From: Trichuris trichiura
Lineage: Eukaryota; Nematoda; Enoplea; Trichinellida; Trichuridae
Direction of reading: 5' to 3'
NCBI GenBank assembly: GCA_037903355.1
Contig: JBAJFE010000004.1
Coordinates: 6,122,001-6,186,000 of the forward strand
DNA: 64,000 nucleotides
The notes beneath the pieces are model-generated. The model was not told the DNA's origin. It did not search any database and was given only the letters and a program-made list of their open reading frames with translations. Within the stretch, counting starts at the first letter, position 1; each line of letters starts with the position of its first letter. A program made the position numbers and the translations under genes. Positions 11,623-23,100 of this stretch are shown one piece after another.

Positions 11623-13553
11623 GGCAGCGCAAAATAGGAGAGAGATGTGAAAATTCGAACGATTGCGGTAGCCAATTAGTATGTTATGAGCGGTATTGCG
11701 AAGTTGCTGAACCAGTTGACGGAGAACGATGCTCGACTGCAAATCAGTGTCGTCGTGGAAACACGTGTAAGCATGGAATCTGCTGGACATTTGCACGTAT
11801 TAACTTTGCCACAGCTAGATTTGAAGTTGTTCAATTTTTAATATTTACAGGAATTCCTTGCAGGAAGGACAGAGATTGTCCTCCTTCCCTGTATTGCAAC
11901 CGTAATATTTGCTTGTCACAAAGATCCTCAGAAAGATACTGCACGGGAAATCGAAGGCCTTACTACAGTAGGGGGCAACCTATGGAATGTGATATACGTG
12001 GTCATAGGAATCAGTGTCCTCCAAACTACTTTTGTGACCCTAGGACAGAATACTGCTGTGAAGATGATGACGACAGCAGAGAACGGAAACCCGACAGCAG
12101 TAGAGAAAGTAGGAGCAGCATTTTGCCATTCTGTGTTGAAACGTGGTTCTTTGAAGATCTTGCGCTTGGTGACCGATGCAATGAATCAAGAAAGCGTAAT
12201 CCATGCCGTACGGAAAATGCTGATTGTATAAATGGGAGATGTAGATGTATATCCGGCTACGAGGAAGAAAACAGCAGATGCGTGAAGAAAGAGACAAGGA
12301 GGAGAAGTAAACGTTTCGGTCGCAACAGCACTGTGATTTTCATGGTTTATAGAGAGTCTTGGCAAAGAATGCAAAACGACATTTGATTGTGAGATTCCAT
12401 ACTCAGAGTGCGTAGGAAAAATATGCACTTGCAGGGAAGGTTACGTTAATGACGGAGAAACATGCCGCCCTAAACGTATGTCTACTTTGCTTCACTGTCT
12501 GTATTCAACATAACAGAATTTAGATAGTTTTGAATAATCGCACTAAGATTAATATTAACAATATCAGTTTTACATGCAACGAAAACTGCCACAAAACAAC
12601 AGCGTTCAATAAGATGCGACGCAAGCATGAGAACAATGTTAAAATAAATTAACTTAATGTGGCTGAATTGTCAACCCATTAAGCAACTGCACGTTCACTT
12701 CTGCAGCTCTGTATAAGATTAACATTGTTGATTGATTAACGTTTATTTAGGAAAATTCAAATCATGCATATGAACTTAACCCAGAACACTTACTTTAAAG
12801 CGATTTTGATATTTCAGTTCATAGCTGTCCCAGCCTTGCACCTCTTACCGTCGGTGGTAAGATAAAAAAATGTGAAATCACCTTCAGCCGGGACAGAAGT
12901 CCGAAAGACAACTGTCCTGAAGGAAGTTTCTGCGTGAGCTACGGCAGTCCTCCAGCTAGTGGTAAAAGGCTAAGAGCCGGTATTGCTGAAGGATTCTGTT
13001 GTCCAAAAATGGATTCAGTGTGCCCCGTCGGGAATCCAATTTATGTCGCTGATCAGAATTGCGAAAAAAACTGTCCCCAAGATACTCATTTTTGTCATCA
13101 AAGTGGGGAACACATCTGGAGGGAAGTATGCTGTGAGAAGCCCTGCGTGGGCGATCAAATACTCGAAGGAGGGAACTGCGTCCGAGACCGTTACGATGGG
13201 CGATCTCCAGAATGTCCTCTTCCTGGAGGAAAACTTGGGAAGAGAAGTGGACGCTGCGACTCGCAGCTCAAAGGTGAGCTGATTTTGAAAATGTTGAATT
13301 CGTAAGTCTATGTTGCAGAAGCAATCTCCGGTTGCAAACCTGGCATGTTATTTATCCATGGAAAGTGCGTAGGTATAATCATGTCATTTCAGCATTTTTA
13401 TGTCAATAAGGTTGCGTCTTTGCAGAACCATTGTGCTCACGAGGAACTCCGTTGTTTACAAAAGGCTTCAACTTTGTTCGATGTCATGGAAATTGTACTG
13501 AATCAGGCACTTTCTGTGAAAAGATTTATGGCATCTGCTGTAGTACAAAGTGA
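11623..13553 (+). CDS. Secreted cysteine-rich protein with EB and WR-like modules (+ strand paralogue)
   Basis: Six exons: 11623-11796, 11851-12306, 12353-12475, 12818-13273, 13319-13372 and 13426-13553 (TGA). Every intron is in phase 1, and four of the five internal introns are 45-54 bp (the other 342 bp). Modules in order: a Cys-rich repeat (RCENSNDCGSQLVCY, RCSTANQCRRGNTCKHGIC, PCRKDRDCPPSLYC); a WR-like module (CPPNYFCDPRTEYCC); two EB modules (GDRCNESR...CRCISGYEEE, then GKECKTTFDC...CTCREGY); a long WR/lustrin-like region (CPEGSFCVSYGSPP, GFCCPKMDSVCPVG, HFCHQSG); and a last module ending FCEKIYGICCSTK. Dense paired cysteines point to an extracellular, disulfide-bonded protein. With the candidate signal exon at 3915 it totals about 485 residues. 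Function is unknown; the modules are from nematode secreted proteins (EB module, worm-specific WR repeats). A close paralogue lies convergently at 25.2-17.2 kb. Confidence 0.8.
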
Positions 13554-14650
13554 TAATGTGAAATTCAAAGGGCATACCCTTTCCGTTTTGCATATCCTAA
13601 ACTTAAAGAACCAGCAAGTGAAAAGATTAGCACAAAATATTTCTTTCCGTTACTTATGTAGTAGATGCACGCCACTTTTCAGTAATAAAGAACCGGATTA
13701 ATGATAAAATACACATAAGTACACAGTTGTATTAGCCCAAAAGAAATTTTCCTACAACAGCGTTGTAATTGCCCTGCAAGGAGGCTACTGCGTACTAGCT
13801 GATGGAGCTGGCTGACTTTTGGATAACTTTGATCTGACAGGCCGATGCTGCAAGCTCAGTTCCGACCCTCATCCTGAAGGATACGATTCCGTACGCCATA
13901 GTCTTTAGTGTCACAATCCTAAAAACTGGAATCCCCGATATCAAAATCCACGTAAGGTGAAAGTCGTACATATCAAGATTTCGACAGCAAAAGTTCCAAA
14001 ATTAACTTTTTGTTGAAAAGACAATGACTTTGTCATTCATATCGCCATTGTTTGATGATAATAGTTCTGCTACTGGTTATTTCAGAGCACAGCAGTTTTA
14101 TTCTTATATTATTGGCGAGTCGACTTTTACGGCAGTTTTGTGAGACAAGTGTCACGCAACCCTCTGAATTAAACTCGTTCTCTTGTTATTTATTAGTATG
14201 TGCTTATGGAACTGAATCTTGATTATCTGGGTTGGCTGGAAAGCTAAAAATTTTAAGCTTCCCAAGTGCCTACAATTTTAGAACGTTGAGTTGTTCATCT
14301 TAAAAATGTTACCATATTCAAAATCCTGAATTAGCTTGCAGCTATGCTAGCTAAAGGAGTTGGCAAACCGTTTTTCTGTTGCATCTTCCAATCTTTCCGT
14401 TCAAGCCGGCAGCGATGGATGACAACTTTGTACAGCTACCGGGCATCATTCTGAAACACTCCCCTCATTGAGGTCTTCATTTGAACGTTATATTCTTAAT
14501 TCTAGGAGCGCTAGCCGCAGTCAGATGACACCTTCCTGTATTTAAAATGACATTATCTGCTTTCATGTTTAAATGTGTTTGTTTAAACCGCGATCAAGGG
14601 GCAGATATTAGTGTGGTGTGGACAAATATTATCATCCGCCATAAATGCTG
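13554..14650. other. No supported gene
   Basis: Intergenic sequence downstream of the EB/WR gene. No polyadenylation signal could be assigned with confidence, and no motif-bearing frames were seen. Confidence 0.4.
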
Positions 14651-14658
14651 CTCACTAG

Positions 14659-14931
14659 ATGGATAAGATACAAGAGCACGTGGAAAAGTTAAGGAAGAAG
14701 TCATTACAAACATGGAACAAATGGAAAATTATAGAGAACCACAAATTATTCAGACGAAACAAGAGGCGAAATTTAGAAAAATGGATACAAAAATGGATAA
14801 AAATGAAAAAAGAGCGAAGGAAACAAAAAACAGGATTTGACGACGCAAAAATAGAAAAACAAATCGACATACAACTCTACAAAATTTCACAAAACGTCAC
14901 ATCTTCAAGGCGTTATCTGCTTTCACTTTAA
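14659..14931 (+). CDS. Lys/Arg-rich open frame of unknown nature
   Basis: A 90-codon frame, very rich in Lys, Arg, Glu and Trp (KWKIIENHKLFRRNKRRNLE, WIQKWIKMKKERRKQ), predicted to be helical and basic. The purine-rich strand makes long open frames likely by chance. No family recognised and no splice context seen; it could be a decayed mobile-element frame. Confidence 0.2.
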   Translation: MDKIQEHVEKLRKKSLQTWNKWKIIENHKLFRRNKRRNLEKWIQKWIKMKKERRKQKTGFDDAKIEKQIDIQLYKISQNVTSSRRYLLSL

Positions 14932-15108
14932 AGTCAGGCTTCGGCTTCCCAGCTTTCAAAAACACGCACCTGCTTTTCTGCTAGTTCATGACATGTTTCG
15001 TTTTTCTTCCTCCCTGGAGGGGTCGTCTTACGGTTCCTCGTGGCAAATGATTCCGGATATGCCTCTGCCAACGACGGATCGACCTGCAGGGCAACAGAGA
15101 CACAGGAG

Positions 15109-15460
15109 TTGTTAACATAAAGAGCCCAAACCGACGTTGCCCGCGTCATAAAACGAAAATGTTGTCAAAAACAGGCAAAGTCAGCTGCATGACCTGACCT
15201 CACTCCGCAGAAGGGGTATAAAAGGAGGATGGCGGACGGTGGAGCCGTGGTGGTGAACGTCTGGGAAACGAAGAAAGGTTGTCTGAACGGAAGAGTCGTG
15301 CCTATACTCATTTCTTTGGTATTCCTTAATAAAAGCTTGGACGAAACCTTTGCGTGCTAGCAATCATGCGGTGCATATAAACCGCAGTCTTCAGTTGGCA
15401 GCCCAACCACTCTTGTGACTTTCATCCTTCAGAGCCGCGTAATGTTTGTTGTAGCATCTT
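15109..15460 (+). repeat. Possible solo LTR
   Basis: The segment has the layout of a retroviral-type LTR: GTATAAAAGG (TATA box) at about 15217, GC-rich transcribed leader, AATAAAA polyadenylation signal near 15329 and a short 3' part. I could not find a second copy, clear TG...CA ends or a target duplication, so the borders are approximate. It could instead be an ordinary promoter. Confidence 0.3.
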
Positions 15461-15744
15461 CAGATATTTTTACTGGTTATAAAACATAATTTGCAATTCA
15501 GAGAGTTTTCATCATTGTGTTTTCATCATGTTTTTCTTCGGGCTAGACATCATAGGAGCACAATGATCAGAAAAATCAATTAAATGTGATTGACTGAATA
15601 ATTGATTTCTCTAATTGTTGTTCTCTGCATAATATTTAGTTCGACGCATAATTTTAAGTACTTATAAGAAACCATAGAATACTTGAAACAAATAACAAAT
15701 GCAACAACCAATGAATATCGGTTAAAGAGCCCCAATAGTAGGGC

Positions 15745-15802
15745 ATTTTGTGTTTTGAATGTCACTCTGAAGGATTTTGTGTTTTGAATGTCACTCTGAA
15801 GA
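15745..15802 (+). repeat. Two-copy 29-bp tandem duplication
   Basis: A 29-bp unit beginning ATTTTGTGTTTTGAATGTCA occurs twice back to back (15745-15773 and 15774-15802), identical except for the last base. The lack of divergence suggests a recent slippage event. Confidence 0.9.
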
Positions 15803-15840
15803 ATTCGCGATCTAAAGGAAGTGTCCATGTTCAAAATCAC

Positions 15841-17110
15841 TCTAAATGAGCAACATAAATTTTCGACGTTCGTTGAACAGAATGATGCATTTGGCGCAAC
15901 CTCTGCGTTTTATAATTATGCGTCCACTTATGACTTAATTGTGTTGTGGTGCGATCCAATGGCATCCGTTCGTGATCGGTCATACTGAGGCTATGATAAG
16001 CTACATTTTCTACTTAGTGTTTTGAATTTCATCGTCATTGTTTGCTATTTTTGCTCCGTTAGCAGCTTCTTTAATGTTTTCATCTACGCTTTTGCTTTCA
16101 AATTTTTATCCTTTGTCCATTGTGTTGTAAATGAGGAAATTAGGTAGCTTCTTGCGGGGATGTAAGAGACAACCATCGCAAGGTTCTTGAGGTGTGAGCC
16201 CATCTGGTAAACTTCTTCTCTTTAAAGCCTACGTTACAGGACCTTCCATCACGATGAAAGGGTTAAGGTTAAAGGGGTTTGAATTTGCTACATGAAGCAT
16301 GCCCATCGTTATTCCCTACTTTGCATCAGTAGGCTACTGGTTATTTCCTACTTAACAGGTCCACGGACAGCAACAACGAAAATCTGAAAGCCAGAACGTA
16401 GATCAAAAAGATGTTGCGGGACATATTGAGAGAAGCAGAAAGGAAGAAATAAAAAGCCAAAAAATTCGCGAAAACTTTTGAAAGCCCAAACATGGAAAGA
16501 TAAAGTGTAACGAAGCTCAGCCAAGAGATGCCGTTGAATCATACTAACTTTAAACTAAGTTCCCTCCATCTCTGCCACATTCGAAACGCTTTGATCCTGC
16601 CTTCATTCATAGGTCACATCGTTTTCATTCCCTGATGATGCGCAACAGTGGACTCGAAAGGCCCAACGTCGAAGAAAAAAGCTTTAACTAACTGATCAGT
16701 TCCATAAATATGCGCTATAGGCAATGCAGTAAGTTAAGTCGCATGGCAGATTAAATAAAGCAGTTCTCTACGATTTGCAATCAAAACAATTTGGGATACC
16801 CGATAATTGTTTCCTGCAACCGTCCCACAGCAGCTTGATGCAACACTTGTTTCATAAATGAGCAGCAAAAATTAAGCTAAATTAGGTTGTTCATAAGTTT
16901 CTAATAGTTCAGCATGCACTGCTATTTTGAGAAACCTTACTTTGGTAGTCTTGCTTGACTTCGTTCCATCAACACCTATAGCACGCTTATGACTTCGTGA
17001 GCATTTGCCTTCCTGACCATCTTTGTAGCACAGGATTGACAAGGAGGTTTAATAGTAACACGAATAATAAAGAAAATTTCAACCATTTAGAAGAGGCATC
17101 AATCCAGCGC
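15841..17110. other. No supported gene
   Basis: Spacer between the tandem duplication and the 3' end of the - strand EB/WR gene. A CCTGATGATGCGCAACAGTG...CTCGAAAGG string at 16632-16662 resembles the hammerhead-like core seen elsewhere but its stem does not pair, so it was not annotated. Confidence 0.4.
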
Positions 17111-17196
17111 AACCTACTCATTTCGTATTACTGATGAAGCAGAATAAGAAGGTAACGCTGATCCGGAGAGCGGAATGAAATGGCCTTTGGCTAGCT

Positions 17197-20100
17197 TTAT
17201 ATGTGCGGAAGGTGCAACTTTCCTGATTTTGATAGGGCCAAAACGGCTTTCGACAAATAAAGATCGCTGCGCGAAGGTGCTATCCCCTTTTCCGCACTGC
17301 AGCATATCTTATACTTGGCATCGCAGTAACTCTGCTTATTAGGGCATGATATAGTGCACTCCACGAGTAAGCCGTCTGCAGTAATATCTGGCTGCCCGTG
17401 TTCACACTGTGGAACTGGAATGCATTTAAAATAAAACTAATTACATCGAATGATTACGTTACCTATGCATTCCCCGTTTTCGAATAGACGAAACGAGTCA
17501 CATTGACACAATGAGTCTACAAGAAATAGCGGAGAAAGTAACATGCAAATTAAAGCCATAAATGCTAGATAGTTTATAAAGAGCATGCCTGGCTGAATTT
17601 AACCGTTGCAGCATGATGCTCCTATTTTGCTTGCTTTTGATAGAAGCAATCATTGCTGCTAGGTGCATTCTATGAGCCCACCACCAAAAAATAACTCACC
17701 CTTGCAGATACTATTTAGCACATTGCAATCAGCATCAGTTCTGCAGGCTTGTCTTTGTTTAAGATTCAGGGTCAGTTGTTTCAAAATATTCTTCCTTCTC
17801 TCAGAACGGCATTGGCCATCGACTAGAATCTCTTCGTCATAACATGGTTTTTCACAGCATACGGCTTTCCAGTAAAATGAGCTTCCACTTCTGTGGCAGT
17901 AGTGCGTATGTCTAGGGCAGTACCGTGAGCATTCGATTTGTGAGACGGTATATGGACTGCCAACTGGACAGACAGATGTTATCTTTGGACAGCAGAATCC
18001 AGCAACTCGGCCGACCGGACGAGAAGATTCTTCAAATGGTGGGCTTCCATAACTAATGCAGAAAAAGTCCTGCGGACATGTGTCGCGTGGTGAGCTACCC
18101 CAGTCAGCCTCAATGACGCATTCCATAATACGGCCACTTTGAATTAGAGGAGAACCAGTGGGACAATTACGTACTAAAACACATGTAATTACGATCGTAG
18201 CATCAGCGAGCTTTCATTGTCCCACAACAACCTCCTGGCTGGGAGGCAAAAAAATTAACCCTTTATTGCTTGTTCTTGTTCTTATGGCGTTTAAAACCAG
18301 CTAATTGTATCAAGCTGAAATGACTAAATTGTGAAATTATATGTTTCCCGGCCATTGTTCCCAACGAAAAAATATTTCTGGAGGCTCTGTTGAATAAAAC
18401 TTTTTTGAACTGGAAAAGCTGAGTGAGATCGAAAGCGAGTACTCATACCTGCCAAATCTGATCAGCTTTTCTTAGAAAGCAGGAATGGCAAGTAAAACGT
18501 AAACTGAGAGATTTCATTCAGCTGAAAGCTATAGCTAGCGTTACGTTCACCTGCAGTTGCCAGGAAATAACGGATCAGAGGATTACTGAAAGCTGGTAGG
18601 TGTTTTAGGACTGTGAGTTATGTTTTGCTTTGAAGAAATAGCATTTCTTAACGGGTTTGTAAATTTTATTTACAGCGGAACCCGTTTTTAGAAAAAGGAT
18701 TTTTTACTCCAAAGTTTACAACATTATTGTACGGAAAAGCTACCCGTTCAAAAATTGTTTAATTGCGAAGCTTTCAGGGATCACCTGTCCCCGTCCAGCG
18801 CAGGTAAATGACGGACTGAGTGCTGGCACTCCCCTTATGTGGGACTGGTGCTTTAAACCGCGGGAGACTTGGGTCGTTTTAAAGGAGATGCAACATCATT
18901 TTAAAAAGAGGGGGAGGGCGGAAAACGGGGGCAGGGAGTCAGGTACTGGGGACGGCGGAAGGGGAGGAACAAACGGAGGGAAAAAAGAAAGAGTGGGAAA
19001 AAAGAATGAAAGGGGCGGGGGGCAAGGGAATTAACCGGGCTGGGGAAACTTCCAAGTCACCGAGGTGCACCGTTATCGTCCCTGTACAGGCGATTCTTGT
19101 AACCGGCAGCAGTTGGTGGCCCTGATGATGTTGCTCCAGGTGTCACTGGTTGCGATGCCACCGTCCCTGTTAATGTTGGGGTTGAACTTTATATAAAGTG
19201 CCTCCTTCATCTTCCTAATCGTAAAGTGCCTTTCTTTGCACAGCACTTTTGCACGCAGTTGACCCGTGCATTGCTCTGCGTGCTGTGCCACCGCTGAACT
19301 CAGGTTGGCTTTCTCCATGGCAACTCGCGGATCCAGTGTGGGCGGACGGCCACGTGACGTGATGGACGGTTCTCTGTTCAAACGGTTGACCGCGTTCCTG
19401 TACCTGGTTAAGGACCTCATGTGCTCCTGCCACCTGTGCGTCTGCGTATAACATGTTTCACCAATGTACGTGGATGAACATCCACACTTGATTGCATAAA
19501 CTACCCCAGGGCACTGGTCCGGAGGTACCCTTTCTTTGTCATTCCGTAATATTGAACGGAGGCTTGGGTTCCCTTTGAATCAGACTTGGAAGCCTAGTCT
19601 GTTCCCAAGCATTTTGATTTTTTCAACACCGCACCCACATAATAAACTCAACAATCCAGCGGAAACTGGGAGGAAGGACAAAAACAAAAAGACCTGCTCC
19701 AGGACTGCGCCTGATCCTCCCATATTACGCAGGCCTAGGGGAAAAAATCAAAATGCTTGAGAACAGGCTTCCAAGTCTGGTTCAAAGGGAACCCAAGCCT
19801 CCGTTCAATATTACGGAATGACAAAGAAATGGTACCTCCGGACCAGTGCCCTGGGGTAGTTTATGCAATCAAGTGTAGATGTTCATCCACGTACATTGGT
19901 GAAACATGTTATACGTTGGCACACAGGTTCCAGCAGCACATGAGGTCCTTAACCAGGTACAGGAACGCGGTCAACCGTTTGAACGGAGAACCGTCCATCA
20001 CGTCACGTGGCAGTCCGCCTATACTAGATCCGCGAGTTGCCATGGAGAAAGCCAGCTAGAGTTCAGCGGTGGCACAGCACGCAGCGCAATGCACGGGTCA

Positions 20101-23100
20101 ACTGCGTGCAAAAGTGCTGTGCAAGGAAAGGCACCTTACGATTAGGAAGATGAAGGAAGCACTTCATATAAAGTTCAATTCCAACATTAACAGGGACGGT
20201 GGAAACGCAATAAGTGACACCTGGACCAACATCATCAGGGCCACCAACTGCTGCCGCCTACAAAAATCGCCTGTACAGGGACGATAACGGTGCACCTCGG
20301 TGACTTGGAAGTTTCCTCAGCCCGGTTAATTCCCTTGCCCCCGCCCCCTTCATTCTTTTTTTCCCACTCTTTCTTTTTTCCTCCGTTTGTTCCTCCCCTT
20401 CCGCCGTCCCCAGTACCTGACCCCTGACCCCGTTTTCCGCTCCCCCTTTTTAAAATAATGTCGCATTTCCTTTAAAACGACCCAAGTCTCCCGCGGTTTA
20501 AAGCACTAGTCCCACATAAGGGGCCTGCCAGCACTCTGTCATTTACCTGCGCTGAAGACGGGGACAGGTGATCCCCAAAAGCTTCGCAATTAAACAATTT
20601 TTGAACGGGTAGCTTTTCTGTACAATAATGTTGATACACACACCCGTTAAGAGGAGCTATGTTTTCAATCCAAAGTTTACATTTTTTTTACTCTGACCCA
20701 TTCTCAGCGGTAAAGATGATGGAAATCTGTAATCTTTACCGGTGAAGACCGATCAAGAGTAGACTCGGAAGTTCTGAAGTAAAAAATTAGTTTCTGAAAA
20801 CGAGTTCCGCCGTGAATAAAACCTACCGTGAGACTTATTATTAATAATATTAATATCATGTACACCAAACTGTTGCAGATCGCGCTGAGAGTTCTGAATA
20901 ATATTTGCTCAAGGTATGCATTCTGAATGTGAATAAATACCTTACTAGAAGTTATTGAACGATAAGTACAGATGAAATTCGATTGCGTACAACAGCCATG
21001 CCAGATGGTAGTCCGGATAAATGAAATCAAGGTATCAAGGAAACATACCTCTGTGTTTGCGTTCTTCCTTAAGTAAAGTTTTTCGTCTGCCTGGTTCTCC
21101 CATATGTTTGACGGAGATTCAATATTTTGACCTTCGCTTATTACTTCAAACCTAGCATAGTCATTTCGCTGTCCAACCATGTCTACATCAGGCATATTGT
21201 GTACTCCTGATACTGAAAAAGACTTCCACTGCGCCTCCATTTGTTTTAATATTGCAGCGTGCTTAAGACTGCCTTCTGTCAGAAGGGTTGCCATAAGAAG
21301 CTCTTTGCTGTCATATAATAACGGTATGCCAAAATAATTTTCCTGTAAGCCTTTATGTCATAATTCACAAAGTAAGCTTAAAATGCCACAAGATAACGAA
21401 CGAACTGCTTTCGGTACAAACGTTGCAAAGTTCCAACTAATGCATGGCATACCCATTGTACAAAGAGTATTCAACAAAAAAGGACTTGAATATCACGGCT
21501 TCCATAACGCTGCCCAAGGAATCACTGACGGGTGGAAAGGAGCACTGTCTGTCAACGCTACCCGTTTGCAGTTTTTATTAACCGAATTTTGATGCCCTGT
21601 TACTTTTAACATAATGGTGGTGCGGACAAGTCACCCGTTAAACATTTGTTTGGCGAAGCTTTCAGGAAACGACAGTTCCTGTCTTCAGCGCACGAAAAAT
21701 GACAGAGCAAATCGTGGCATAGCACTAGTCAGACCAAGTGCGTTAAAGCGCGAGAGTCTAGGGAGAGTTTTAGACGCGTTACAAAATTAAAAAGGGGATG
21801 GTTGGTAGGCAAGTTAAGAGTGAGAGAAAGCATGGAAAGAGGTGGAATGGGGTCTTTTAAGAGGAGAAAGATAAAAAGAAAGGAAAGGAAAAAGGGAAAA
21901 GAAGAAAAAGAAAATAGAAAAAGGGAGGAGGAGGAGAAGAAAAGAAAAGAAAGGGAGAGAAACAATTGGGGGACTGCGAGACCGGGGGATTTCCCAAGAA
22001 ACCGTCAAGCACCGTTAGTCCCTCCGCAGGCGATTCATATAAGATGCAGCAGTTTGCGGCCCTGCTGATGTTAGTCCAGGAGTCGCTTACTGCAACGCCA
22101 CTGTCCCTGTTGATATTTGAATTGAATTTTATTAGAAATGCTTCTTTTGGCACTAATGTCTTCCATTCGTCTAGATTTTGTTTGCAGTAGAAAATAAACT
22201 AGCAAACTTCATACTTCAACTGTAGTTCACAAGTCAGCTGAAGTATGAAATTTGAAAGAATAGGGACTTCGCAAATCAATGCAAATTAAAAGATATTAGT
22301 CACTGTCGGTCGTTCGGCTAATGCTTTGACAAATTTAGTTTCCTCTGAGAATTACTGAATTGCGGAAATGAGGCTCAGTAGAACAAAAGAGTGAAAAATG
22401 TCTGCACTACTTAAGAGAACGATAAACGGACTACATTTCAATTAAAGTTTGGGACTCCAAGCGAGATATGTAAGGCAAAATTACAGAGTAACATTCCAAT
22501 AAGTCAACAGAAGCGATACGTCTTATCTTCTTATTCTAAAAAGCTTGGAATGTTCACTTCTAAGAACTCTACATCTGGTTGCGTCACTGATCTGAACAAA
22601 CAAGCTTACCTTGCACTGAGACCTAAGGAAAAGCATGTTTTCCATGCACGTAGAACAGTATTTAAAGGCCAAATGTTCAATCTATCAGCGAATCGACTAA
22701 GTGAAAGCACATCGAACGCATATGCTAAGATCGTTTTGTTGAAGAAATAAATATAAGTTTGTAAAACTGTAATCTGTACATCACTTAAAGCAAACTGTCT
22801 AAACAAGTAAGCAAGTTACTTCTGGGTATGCATGTTTGGCTTGCCATAATGTAGTTTGGTCTGCAGGAGCATAGACCAGCAGAGCACTGGGAAAACGCTG
22901 TACCACACTGAACAGATGAATAGCAAGGTTCAAGAAGACCGTTTTCTAAAACTCACAGTCATAACATTTTTCAGCAGCTAAGAAATTGGTATGCCCTACT
23001 GTGAAAGGTGGTGGGTGAGCATTTGCTTCCTACTTGCTTATAGCCAGGCACACATTGGCATGTACCGCTAATGCAAGCAGAATTGGCAGGGCGACATTGG

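Larger units (their letters stand above)
18655..20660. mobile_element. Palindromic Penelope-like retroelement (RT tail and GIY-YIG remnants)
   Basis: Two arms of about 1 kb are inverted copies around a centre near 19.65 kb. Moving inward, both arms carry the AACGGGTAGCTTTTC end, a GAAGCTTTC/CAGCGC core, a poly-G/poly-C tract, and a GIY-YIG coding segment. The right arm also retains, before its GIY-YIG part, the end of a reverse transcriptase (PYYAGLGEKIKMLENR). Stops and frameshifts occur in both arms. The RT then GIY-YIG order defines Penelope-like elements, and inverted partial copies are known for them. It lies in the 4.8 kb intron of the - strand EB/WR gene. Confidence 0.8.

Noticed and set aside
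16632..16662. CTGATGATGCGC...CTCGAAAGG as another hammerhead-like core
   Set aside because: The bases between CTGATGA and GAAA do not form a stem.
21729..22153. Phe/Ser/Leu-rich frames opposite a purine tract
   Set aside because: Low-complexity translation of the purine-rich part of a Penelope-like fragment, in several frames at once.
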